In this document: positions 18,057 through 25,530 of the stretch, piece by piece
Layout: each line of letters opens with the position of its first letter
How positions within the stretch are numbered: position 1 is the first letter of the stretch
Assembly: GCA_947374225.1 (NCBI GenBank)
Contig: CANCAY010000005.1
Coordinates: 19,428 to 83,427, forward strand
Direction: 5' to 3'
DNA from: Chitinophagaceae bacterium
Lineage (GTDB): Bacteria > Bacteroidota > Bacteroidia > Chitinophagales > Chitinophagaceae
DNA: 64,000 nucleotides
Program-made: the position numbers and the translations under genes
Notes under the pieces: model-generated
What the model saw: the letters and a program-made list of their open reading frames with translations, nothing else
What the model was told of the DNA's origin: nothing
The model's database searches: none

Positions 18057-19553
18057 TTAATGCGAAATATATTGTGTTAGTGCATTTGCCAGGTTCCTGT
18101 CATTACTCAAACGAGGTACTTTATTTTGCCCTCCCAATTTACCTTGAGAACGCATATAATTTATAAATGCATTCTTTTCTAACACTTGAATATGCAAGCA
18201 CTCTAATATATTACCTTGAATTAAATCCAAATAATACACGTTCTTCTCACACATATATTCATCTAATTTTTTGGCAAATAATGCCATGTCTTCTGGCTGC
18301 TTTTCAAATTCAATAAACCATTCATGGTAGCTTTTTCCCTGTCCCTGTTGAATATAGGGCGCTACTGTGAACTCTACTACACTTACATTTAATTCCGCAG
18401 CTGCTTTTAATAAAGCTTGCTCTACTTCCTCCCCAATCACATGCTCCCCGAATGCGGATATGAAATGCTTTACCCTGCCTGATACAATTAAACGATAAGG
18501 ATTTAGGGTTACAAATTTTACGGTATCCCCTAATTGATAGCCCCAAAGTCCTGCATTACTATTAATAATAAGTGCATATTGAACACCCAACTCCACTTGA
18601 CCTAAATGTAATCTGGTAGGCTGCTCATTATGTACTTCTGCTAAAGGCACAAATTCAAAAAAGATACCGCTATTGGTATTTAATAATAATCCTGGCTCAT
18701 TGCGCCTGTCCTGGAATGCAAAGAATCCCTCACTAGCAGGAAATAATTCCACAGTGTCTATTTCTTTACCAATGGTCTCAAATAATTTAGCTTTATAGGG
18801 CTCGAAATTCACGCCGCCTTGCACTAATAATTGTAAATTAGGAAAAAGGTCTTTAATTGGTTTCCCAGTAACAGCAACCAATCTGTCAAAGTACATTTGC
18901 ATCCAAGGAGGAATACCGCCAATTAAAGTCAAGTCTTTTCCTAATGTCTCTTCTACTATTTTATCCAATTTCTCTTCCCACTCTTCTATACAATTGGTCT
19001 CAAAACTAGGTAGTTGATTATTTCGTAAGTATTTAGGAATATGATGATTCACAATTCCACTTAATCTTCCCGTTGGGATTCCACCAACTCTTTCTAACTC
19101 CGGTGATCCGCTTAAAAAAATCATCTTCCCTCCCGCGAAAGCAGTTTGACCCGTGGTAGCCATATAAGTAAGTATGGCATTTCTTGCTCCGTTAATATGA
19201 TTGCTAATGGAGTCCTTAGTGATAGGTATATATTTTACCCCACTTGTTGTACCACTTGTTTTGGCAAAATAAATAGGCTTCCCTTTCCAGAGTACGTTTT
19301 GTTTGCCTTGTTTTATTTGTTCTATATAAGGTTTGAACCCCTCGTAATCTCTTAAAGGAACGTTTTTTTGGAAACTTTCATGGTCATTAATAGTATCAAA
19401 ATGATGTTCCGCGCCAAATCGGGTCTTTTTTCCTACGCTAATTAATTGATTTAGAATAGCTAATTGATCAGCTACTGCAGTCCTCATTTCCTTCAATTGC
19501 TTGCGATAAACGAAGCCGGCAAATGGTTTTGCGAGTAGTGATTTGATATTCAT
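18057..19553 (-). CDS. GH3 auxin-responsive promoter family protein (acyl-adenylating)
   Basis: A 498-aa protein with the GH3 fold, a branch of the ANL adenylating superfamily. The phosphate-binding motif appears as FAKTSGTTSGVKYIP (about residues 97-111), and a FFPASEGFFAFQD-like segment marks the acyl site. The late SGRVKHFISAFGEHV segment matches the hinge region before the small C-terminal domain. Plant GH3 enzymes join amino acids to jasmonate or auxin. Bacteroidota homologues are common but their substrates are unknown. It is first in the unit GH3-dxr-rseP. The family is clear; the reaction is inferred only. Confidence 0.88.
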   Translation of the reverse strand: MNIKSLLAKPFAGFVYRKQLKEMRTAVADQLAILNQLISVGKKTRFGAEHHFDTINDHESFQKNVPLRDYEGFKPYIEQIKQGKQNVLWKGKPIYFAKTSGTTSGVKYIPITKDSISNHINGARNAILTYMATTGQTAFAGGKMIFLSGSPELERVGGIPTGRLSGIVNHHIPKYLRNNQLPSFETNCIEEWEEKLDKIVEETLGKDLTLIGGIPPWMQMYFDRLVAVTGKPIKDLFPNLQLLVQGGVNFEPYKAKLFETIGKEIDTVELFPASEGFFAFQDRRNEPGLLLNTNSGIFFEFVPLAEVHNEQPTRLHLGQVELGVQYALIINSNAGLWGYQLGDTVKFVTLNPYRLIVSGRVKHFISAFGEHVIGEEVEQALLKAAAELNVSVVEFTVAPYIQQGQGKSYHEWFIEFEKQPEDMALFAKKLDEYMCEKNVYYLDLIQGNILECLHIQVLEKNAFINYMRSQGKLGGQNKVPRLSNDRNLANALTQYISH

Positions 19554-19625
19554 AGCGCAATAATAAGCCGCTTTTCGGGTTTTTTAAGCCTAAAAACGCC
19601 CCTTTTTATATTTTTTAAGATTTAC

Positions 19626-19656
19626 TTGCATATTGACATAATAATAATTACCTTTG
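19626..19656 (+). promoter_or_regulatory. Promoter of rplU-rpmA
   Basis: TTG (19626-19628), 20-base spacer, TACCTTTG (19649-19656): a textbook Bacteroidota promoter. Start of transcription is expected about 12 bases before the rplU ATG. Confidence 0.75.
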
Positions 19657-19674
19657 CCGACCTAATTTGACAAT

Positions 19675-19974
19675 ATGTTAGCAGTAGTAAAAATCGCAGG
19701 ACAACAATTCAAAGTACAAGCAGGAGATAGCTTGTATGTACCTCACCTGCAAGGTAAAACCGGAGATAAAGTTGAATTCAGCGATGTAGTATTCGTTGAA
19801 AATAATGGAAGTATATCTTTTACTAACAAAGTAAAAGTACAAGCTGAAATTACAAGAGACTTAGTCCAAGGTGATAAAGTGATCGCTTTTAAAATGAAAA
19901 GGAGAAAAGGTTTCCGTAAAAAGCATGGTCACAGAACTCACTATACACAAATCAAAATTGAAAACATAGCTTAA
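19675..19974 (+). CDS. rplU: 50S ribosomal protein L21
   Basis: A 99-aa large-subunit protein that binds 23S rRNA. The start MLAVVKIAGQQFKV and the C-terminal KMKRRKGFRKKHGHRTHYTQIKIENI are classic L21 signatures. It has a strong promoter and is followed 11 bases later by rpmA, the conserved L21-L27 pairing. Confidence 0.98.
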   Translation: MLAVVKIAGQQFKVQAGDSLYVPHLQGKTGDKVEFSDVVFVENNGSISFTNKVKVQAEITRDLVQGDKVIAFKMKRRKGFRKKHGHRTHYTQIKIENIA

Positions 19975-19985
19975 ACTAAGATACT

Positions 19986-20252
19986 ATGGCACACAAAAAA
20001 GGTGAAGGATCCGTAAAAAACGGCCGTGATTCACACAGTAAAAGACTTGGAGTTAAGATCTACGGAGGTCAACCAGCTATTTCAGGCAATATTTTAATTC
20101 GTCAGAGAGGTACTGTGTACCACCCTGGTAAGAATGTTGGATTGGGTTCTGACTTTACTTTATTCGCACTTACAAACGGACTTGTTGAATTTAAGAAAGG
20201 TAGAAATAACAAAACAACAGTTTCTATTTTGCCGGTAGAAGTAGTCGCTTAA
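19986..20252 (+). CDS. rpmA: 50S ribosomal protein L27
   Basis: An 88-aa protein whose N-terminal tail reaches the peptidyl-transferase centre. It begins [20 protein letters not shown] and has the canonical [17 protein letters not shown] core. The start has no N-terminal extension, so no Firmicutes-type cleavage is needed. No clear terminator follows before the histone-like gene; a long dyad is found there instead. Confidence 0.98.
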   Translation: MAHKKGEGSVKNGRDSHSKRLGVKIYGGQPAISGNILIRQRGTVYHPGKNVGLGSDFTLFALTNGLVEFKKGRNNKTTVSILPVEVVA

Positions 20253-20267
20253 AAAAAAGTTTTTGTA

Positions 20268-20307
20268 GTTAGTAAAAATGTATTACTTTTAATCCATATT
20301 TACTAAC
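20268..20307 (+). repeat. Imperfect 13-base inverted repeat before the histone-like gene
   Basis: GTTAGTAAAAATG (20268-20280) and CATATTTACTAAC (20295-20307) are reverse complements in 12 of 13 positions, around a 14-base AT-rich centre that holds a weak -7-like TACTTTTA. It is either an operator for a dimeric repressor over the promoter or a 5' leader hairpin. No T-run follows, so it is not an ordinary terminator of rpmA. Confidence 0.55.
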
Positions 20308-20324
20308 CATTAAATCTAAAAAAC

Positions 20325-20582
20325 ATGGCAACTGCAAAAAAAGCCGCTAAAAAAGCTGCTCCAAAAAAAGCTGTTAAGAAAATCGTTAAGAAAGCTGTAG
20401 CTAAAAAAGCTGCTGCTCCTAAGAAAGCTGCTAAAAAAGCTGCTCCTAAGAAAGCTGCTAAAAAAGCTGCTCCTAAGAAGGCTGCTAAAAAAGCTGCTCC
20501 TAAGAAAGCTGCTAAGAAAGCTGCTCCTAAGAAAGCTGCTAAGAAAGCTGCTCCTAAGAAAGCTGCTGCTAAGAAGAAATAA
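20325..20582 (+). CDS. Histone H1-like Lys/Ala/Pro repeat protein
   Basis: An 85-aa, extremely basic protein made almost only of Ala, Lys, Pro and a few Val/Ile. After MATAKKAAKKAAPKKAVKK the 9-residue unit AAPKKAAKK repeats about six times. Such low-complexity tails resemble the C-terminal domain of eukaryotic H1, chlamydial Hc1/Hc2 and AlgP-like proteins, which bind DNA without sequence specificity. A nucleoid-compacting role is therefore inferred. Both DNA and protein are repetitive (27-base unit), so copy number could vary between strains. It has its own 5' dyad and 3' terminator, so it may be expressed separately from rplU-rpmA. Confidence 0.82.
   Translation: MATAKKAAKKAAPKKAVKKIVKKAVAKKAAAPKKAAKKAAPKKAAKKAAPKKAAKKAAPKKAAKKAAPKKAAKKAAPKKAAAKKK
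20410..20575 (+). repeat. 27-base tandem repeat within the histone-like gene
   Basis: The unit is approximately GCTGCTAAAAAAGCTGCTCC followed by TAAGAAA. About six tandem copies differ only in synonymous AAA/AAG choices, so the array is maintained at protein level while remaining prone to slippage. Confidence 0.85.
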
Positions 20583-20602
20583 TTATCCTCGGATAATCTT
20601 GA

Positions 20603-20633
20603 AAGGTCCCGTTTTATACGGGACTTTTTTTTT
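20603..20633 (+). terminator. Terminator of the histone-like gene
   Basis: GTCCCGT pairs with ACGGGAC around a 5-base loop and is followed by nine T residues. A smaller hairpin (ATTATCC/GGATAAT, 20582-20597) directly overlaps the stop codon upstream. The T-run contains the -33 TTG used by the following polX promoter. Confidence 0.88.
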
Positions 20634-20661
20634 GCCCCTACTATACTGAAGTTTATATTTA
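20632..20661 (+). promoter_or_regulatory. Promoter of polX, predicted leaderless transcript
   Basis: TTG (20632-20634), 19-base spacer, TATATTTA (20654-20661, one mismatch to TAnnTTTG). The ATG is only 3 bases further on, so the mRNA should start at or in the start codon. The TTG sits at the end of the upstream terminator. Confidence 0.6.
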
Positions 20662-20664
20662 CAT

Positions 20665-22353
20665 ATGCATAATTACGAGATAGCCGAATACTTTACATTA
20701 CTAAGTAAGTTAATGGACATACATGGAGAGAATCCATTCAAGGTGAAATCCTATGCCAGCGCGGCTTTCACGTTAGACAAACTATCAGAGCCCGTTGTTA
20801 ATTTAGAACCTGCGCAGTTATACGCTATTCGTGGAATTGGAGAAGCAATTGGAAAAAAAATTCTTGCTATTATAAGTACTAAACATTTAGACTTATTAGA
20901 CGAGTATATTAAAAATACGCCTCCTGGAATTTTAGAAATGATTAAGATAAAAGGATTAGGTCCTAAAAAAATCACCACCATTTGGAAAGAATTAGAAATA
21001 GAAAGTGTTGGTGAATTATTATATGCTTGTAATGAAAACAGATTAATAAATTACAAAGGCTTCGGTGCAAAAACACAACAGAATATTCAAGAGGCTTTAG
21101 AATATTATTTACAACATCAAGGTAATTTTTTATACCAAGAAGTAGAACCAATTGTTGCTTCTTTAACTTTAGCACTTACTCAAAACTTTGAAAAAGAAAC
21201 ACATTTAATTGCTGGCGGATTTGCCCGACAAATGGAAACTTTAGACTTTTTGGACATTATTACTACCCTTTCTCAAAATAATTTAAGGACTTGGCTGGAG
21301 GAAAAATCATTTATTTGTGCCCCAGTAGGAAACTATTTAAGCTGCAAAGGATCCGATAATTTTGAACTACGATGGCATACTTGTAGTAAAACCGAGCTGG
21401 TTTTTACCGCATTTAAGTTGAATTGCTCCCCTGAATTTTGGTCAGCTATTGAAAATCTGCCAAATTATAATCAAACTGAGTTTGAAACTACCCCATTTGA
21501 CAATGAAATAGCCTTATTTGAAAAACTAGGCATCAGTTATATACCTGCACCACAAAGAGAGACAGCTGCTATTGTAAACAAAGCAATTTCAAAACAACCT
21601 ATTGCTAAAACAATTCAAACATCCGATATAAAAGGAATTATTCATAGTCATAGTACCTGGAGTGACGGTATTCATTCCATTGAACAAATGGCTTTGGCAG
21701 CCATTGAAAAAGGTTTTGAATATTTAGTAATAAGCGATCACTCTAAATCGGCCTTCTATGCAAATGGTTTACAAATAGATCGCATCAGAAACCAGCATAA
21801 GGAAATTGACGCGCTCAATAAAAAGCTAGCACCATTTGTGATTTTTAAAAGTATTGAATCAGATATTTTAAATGACGGTAGTTTAGATTACGCAGACGAA
21901 GTCTTAGAAACATTTGATATTGTAATTGCTTCCGTACATTCTAATTTAAAAATGAGTGAAGAAAAAGCAATGATGCGTTTATTAAATGCTGTGAGTAACC
22001 CATACACAAGTATTTTAGGGCACCCTACAGGCCGTTTATTGTTAAGCCGAAAAGGATATCCAGTGGATCACGAAAAGTTAATAGAAGCCTGCGTAGTACA
22101 TAATGTGGTATTAGAATTAAATGCGCATCCTAGAAGATTGGATATGGACTGGAGATATATTGAATCTGCCATTGAAAAGGACGTATTAATTTCCATTAAT
22201 CCGGACGCCCATGAAGTGGATGGATTTGATGATTGTAAGTACGGAGTTTTAGTCGCACAAAAAGCTGGATGTCGTGCCAGCCAGAACCTAAGTAGCTTTA
22301 GTTTACAAGAAATGATGGAGTTTGTAGCGTTTCAACAGGAAAAGAGAAATTAA
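20665..22353 (+). CDS. polX: PolX-type protein with HhH and PHP domains, degenerate polymerase site
   Basis: A 562-aa family X protein: helix-hairpin-helix region at about residues 45-130, nucleotidyltransferase core at about 150-290, and a PHP domain at about 320-555. The PHP metal site looks complete: HSHSTWSDG (His327, His329), SIESDIL, SVHSNL, GHPTGR and NPDAHEVDG. This suggests a working 3'-5' exonuclease or AP-endonuclease. In contrast the polymerase signature, normally AGS-RR----ET--DxD, reads AGGFARQMETLDFLD: the first catalytic Asp position is Phe195, and the third Asp position reads FELR (Glu234). Polymerase activity is therefore doubtful. Its family placement is secure; the repair role is inferred. 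Confidence 0.9.
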   Translation: MHNYEIAEYFTLLSKLMDIHGENPFKVKSYASAAFTLDKLSEPVVNLEPAQLYAIRGIGEAIGKKILAIISTKHLDLLDEYIKNTPPGILEMIKIKGLGPKKITTIWKELEIESVGELLYACNENRLINYKGFGAKTQQNIQEALEYYLQHQGNFLYQEVEPIVASLTLALTQNFEKETHLIAGGFARQMETLDFLDIITTLSQNNLRTWLEEKSFICAPVGNYLSCKGSDNFELRWHTCSKTELVFTAFKLNCSPEFWSAIENLPNYNQTEFETTPFDNEIALFEKLGISYIPAPQRETAAIVNKAISKQPIAKTIQTSDIKGIIHSHSTWSDGIHSIEQMALAAIEKGFEYLVISDHSKSAFYANGLQIDRIRNQHKEIDALNKKLAPFVIFKSIESDILNDGSLDYADEVLETFDIVIASVHSNLKMSEEKAMMRLLNAVSNPYTSILGHPTGRLLLSRKGYPVDHEKLIEACVVHNVVLELNAHPRRLDMDWRYIESAIEKDVLISINPDAHEVDGFDDCKYGVLVAQKAGCRASQNLSSFSLQEMMEFVAFQQEKRN

Positions 22354-22588
22354 ATTTAATTTTCTATGTTGTTGTAATTGAACCATTTAACTAAGCGTAT
22401 TTTGTATTTTTCTACCAATATATTATATATGTCAAACATTAACATATAAGCCCAATATATAAGCCTACCTTACACTCCTGCTATGTTCCTCTCACGTGTT
22501 TGAGCAAACCCTATTGAATATTCTTCAAACTGAATTTCAATCACTGTTTATTTAGCCTGTTACTTTCTCTTTTCGCTAAATAACCAAA
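22354..22588. other. Gene-free AT-rich spacer, nothing firm
   Basis: 235 bases between polX and the T9SS cargo gene. No ORF, hairpin terminator or exact -7 box was found. Only a loose TTACTTTC-type sequence lies upstream of the next gene. The polX terminator is not obvious. Confidence 0.4.
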
Positions 22589-23071
22589 ATGTACTTTAAA
22601 ATTCTTCTATCTGTATCTGTAATCATTTCGTGTACTAATATCTTGTATGCACAGTTAAGTATTCCAAGTGCTGGTCTTACAATTTCAAATAGCTATGGGA
22701 ACATGAGCTATACTATTGGACAGGTAGATTATATAAGTACTCCAATTGGGAATCTAGGAACCTTGTCAGAAGGAGTGCAACAGGTTTATAACGCTTTGCC
22801 ATTTACTTACATCGTAAATATAGACAGGTCAACTACCCTATCTGTGTGGCCCAATCCCGTTATAGATAATTTAAATATAAAAATTAATAGCGGAGCCGTC
22901 TCCGGAATATCATACCAATTAATGAGTATGAATGGGCAACTTATTGAAAATAAAAAAACTTTTAGCAGCGAAATTAAAGTTGACACGCATAATTATACAG
23001 TGGGTGCCTATATTTTATCAGTTATACTACCGAATCAAGCGCCTATTCAATTTAAAATAATCAAACAATAA
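22589..23071 (+). CDS. Small secreted protein with T9SS type A sorting domain
   Basis: A 160-residue protein with a signal peptide (MYFKILLSVSVIISCTNILYAQ), a short mature part of about 60 residues, and a C-terminal T9SS sorting domain from about residue 84: LSVWPNPVIDNLNIKI, YQLMSMNGQLIENKK, YTVGAYILSV and FKIIKQ. Such domains send proteins through the outer membrane by type IX secretion, after which the domain is normally removed. The passenger is unusually small. The next gene starts 5 bases later and encodes a large surface-fibre protein, so the two are co-expressed. A shared surface structure is an inference. Confidence 0.88.
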   Translation: MYFKILLSVSVIISCTNILYAQLSIPSAGLTISNSYGNMSYTIGQVDYISTPIGNLGTLSEGVQQVYNALPFTYIVNIDRSTTLSVWPNPVIDNLNIKINSGAVSGISYQLMSMNGQLIENKKTFSSEIKVDTHNYTVGAYILSVILPNQAPIQFKIIKQ

Positions 23072-23076
23072 ATATT

Positions 23077-25485
23077 ATGACTAGAAAAACAATTGTTGTA
23101 ATATTTATGATCATGATTAGTGATTTACTTAATGCACAAGCTCCTCAAAAAATGAGCTTTCAAGCAGTCATACGAAATGCAAGCAATGCGGTGGTGTCAA
23201 GAAGCAACGTTGGAATAAGAATAAGTATTTTACAAGGTTCAACTACTGGAACAATAGTTTACGCTGAAACACAAACGGCAACGACTAATTTTAATGGATT
23301 GATTAGTTTACAAATAGGCACAGGCACATTAGTAACTGGAAATTTCTCTTTAATTGATTGGGCGAAAGGCCCCTACTTTATAAAGACCGAAACTGATCCT
23401 AATGGTGGCACCGATTATGCAATAGTTGGCTCGAGTGAATTATTAAGTGTCCCTTATGCATTGTTTGCCTTAAATACAAGTCCTACTGCATCTATAGATG
23501 ATAATTTAGGAAGCTCTACAGATTTTATGGATCTATCTACCCTACAGCTAAATAAAGAGGTAACTATTTATATTGATAAGTCCCTAAATTTTGCAACAAT
23601 TGGTAATATCATTGTTTCTAATAGCGATGCCAATCATTTGGAAGGTTCTTTTATTTCTTATAATAAAACAACTGGAAAGCTTATTATTAAAATAACAGAA
23701 GTAATTGGTAATGGAAGTTTCAGTTCTTGGAAAATTAAAATAAATAGTACAAGAGGTTATAGTGGTATAAATGGTACAATCGGAGCAAATGGATTAACAG
23801 GATCTGTTGGCGCTACTGGTGCTACAGGTGCTGCAGGTGCAGATGGTGTTACTGATACCACTGACACAGATAGTGCTATTTCAGAGCCTATAATAACTAT
23901 GGGAAATTCAAATCAGTATTATAGAGGCGATAAAACTTGGCAGACTTTAGATGCTTCAACAATTGGATTAGGGAATGTTGACAATACTTCAGATTTTAAT
24001 AAATCTACTTATGCATCAACAAAATTAACAACTCCAAGAAATATCAATGGAATAAGTTTTGATGGAACCCATGATATCACAATAACTGCTGCGACCAATG
24101 ACGCAACAAACTTAGTAAAAGGTAGGATTTTACTTGGAGGAGACTTAAACGGCATTGGCAGCTCCTCCTTGACCCCTATTATAAGTGTAAATGCAATTAC
24201 AAATGAAAAAATAGCTGACAATGCGATATCATCATCCAAAATATTAGATAATAATATTACGGAATCTAAAATTGCAAATTTAGCTGTAACTGATAGCAAA
24301 ATTTCATCTTTAAGTGGTTCTAAAATTATAGGTAATATTCCAGGTAAAGCTTCAAATATTACAGGCATATTAACGCTTGCAAATGGTGGAACAGGAGCGG
24401 TTAATGCAGCTGGAGCAAAAGTTGCCATTGGCTTATCCAATATTGATAATACAAGCGATTTAGATAAACCTATTTCAACCGCAACAACAGCATTTGTTTT
24501 AGCAAATTCAGATGCATACAATGCTATCACTGCAGGAAATGAAATTTTCACGAATTCCTCTTCGGATATTTTAGCAACAGGGCTCACTTTCACCCCTCCA
24601 GCTGGCAAGTATATTGTTAACTTTAATAGTCAATATACAATCGAGCCAGGTGATAGAACAGGTCAAGCACAAATTGATTTAACAGCAGCTTATGCAAATT
24701 TAATGGCTAGAACAGTAACCAACTCAACACACGGAGTTGGCTATGGTGCTGGTGAAACACTTAGTCCTGGTGTTTATAGAACAGCTGGGGCTGTAACAAC
24801 CACTGGGACCCTAACCCTAGACGGCGGAGGCAATCCAAATGCTGAATTTATTTTTCAATTTGGAGCAGCCATGAGTACAGGGGCAGGTTTTAAAATTATA
24901 CTTACCAATGGAGCATCTGCATGTAATGTTTATTGGGTTGCAGAAGGCGCTATTGCATTAGGAGCTGCAACAGAGATGAAAGGAATGCTTATCTCTAATA
25001 GTGGTGCCGTTTCTTTAGGAAGTATGTCTGATGTGCAAGGGAATTTATATAGTAATGGAGGTGCTATTGGAATTGATGCTTCAACAATTGCTAGAATAAA
25101 CGGTTGCGCAAACAATTTTGGCAGCATAAATAATTTTGCAATTTTTTCAAAAACTGGGAATATATCGAATGCAGGAGCTTCCACTATTACAGGAGATATT
25201 GCATCTAATACTGGTAGTGTAACTGGATTTGGAACTGCTACATTAAATGGGAATATTTATACTTCAGGAATTAGCATTGCTACTGCAAATTTCAGTGTAT
25301 ATCAAAATGGAATCTTGATTCCTTATTCTACTCGAAAAAGAACCAGCTTCATGAATATTGGAGAAATTACACTACAAGCTTTAGCAACAATTGGGAATGG
25401 TGAAAATGTAGAAATTAGGTGGAATATTGACTTAGGGAAAGTAAAAATGCAAAATAGGATTTTCACTATTCAACATGTTCGTTAA
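23077..25485 (+). CDS. Chimeric surface fibre protein with ice-binding-like (DUF3494) domain
   Basis: An 802-aa protein with a signal peptide ending LLNAQAPQ. The order is: an N-terminal MSFQAVIRN domain common in Bacteroidota cell-surface proteins (about 22-140); a short collagen-like Gly-X-Y run (about 229-258); phage-tail-fibre-like modules GLGNVDNTSD (297-306), TPRNINGISFDGTHDI (about 318-333) and GLSNIDNTSDLDKP (452-465); and a DUF3494 ice-binding-like domain (about 500-680) with the typical DLTAAYANL, LSPGVYR, PNAEFIFQ and ACNVYWV segments. It ends with a beta-rich tail (VEIRWNIDLG). It has no T9SS domain of its own. Ice binding is not certain: many DUF3494 proteins are adhesins. Confidence 0.85.
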   Translation: MTRKTIVVIFMIMISDLLNAQAPQKMSFQAVIRNASNAVVSRSNVGIRISILQGSTTGTIVYAETQTATTNFNGLISLQIGTGTLVTGNFSLIDWAKGPYFIKTETDPNGGTDYAIVGSSELLSVPYALFALNTSPTASIDDNLGSSTDFMDLSTLQLNKEVTIYIDKSLNFATIGNIIVSNSDANHLEGSFISYNKTTGKLIIKITEVIGNGSFSSWKIKINSTRGYSGINGTIGANGLTGSVGATGATGAAGADGVTDTTDTDSAISEPIITMGNSNQYYRGDKTWQTLDASTIGLGNVDNTSDFNKSTYASTKLTTPRNINGISFDGTHDITITAATNDATNLVKGRILLGGDLNGIGSSSLTPIISVNAITNEKIADNAISSSKILDNNITESKIANLAVTDSKISSLSGSKIIGNIPGKASNITGILTLANGGTGAVNAAGAKVAIGLSNIDNTSDLDKPISTATTAFVLANSDAYNAITAGNEIFTNSSSDILATGLTFTPPAGKYIVNFNSQYTIEPGDRTGQAQIDLTAAYANLMARTVTNSTHGVGYGAGETLSPGVYRTAGAVTTTGTLTLDGGGNPNAEFIFQFGAAMSTGAGFKIILTNGASACNVYWVAEGAIALGAATEMKGMLISNSGAVSLGSMSDVQGNLYSNGGAIGIDASTIARINGCANNFGSINNFAIFSKTGNISNAGASTITGDIASNTGSVTGFGTATLNGNIYTSGISIATANFSVYQNGILIPYSTRKRTSFMNIGEITLQALATIGNGENVEIRWNIDLGKVKMQNRIFTIQHVR

Positions 25486-25530
25486 ACTAATTTTAATATT
25501 TGTACACTATTAAATAATTTATAAAATTGG

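Noticed and set aside
20410-20575. Direct repeats that might look like a CRISPR array
   Set aside because: The repeats are contiguous with no unique spacers and encode the Lys/Ala/Pro units of the H1-like protein.
24009-24608. 199-aa minus-strand ORF inside the fibre gene
   Set aside because: Shadow frame of a repetitive, low-complexity coding region; no promoter or family resemblance.
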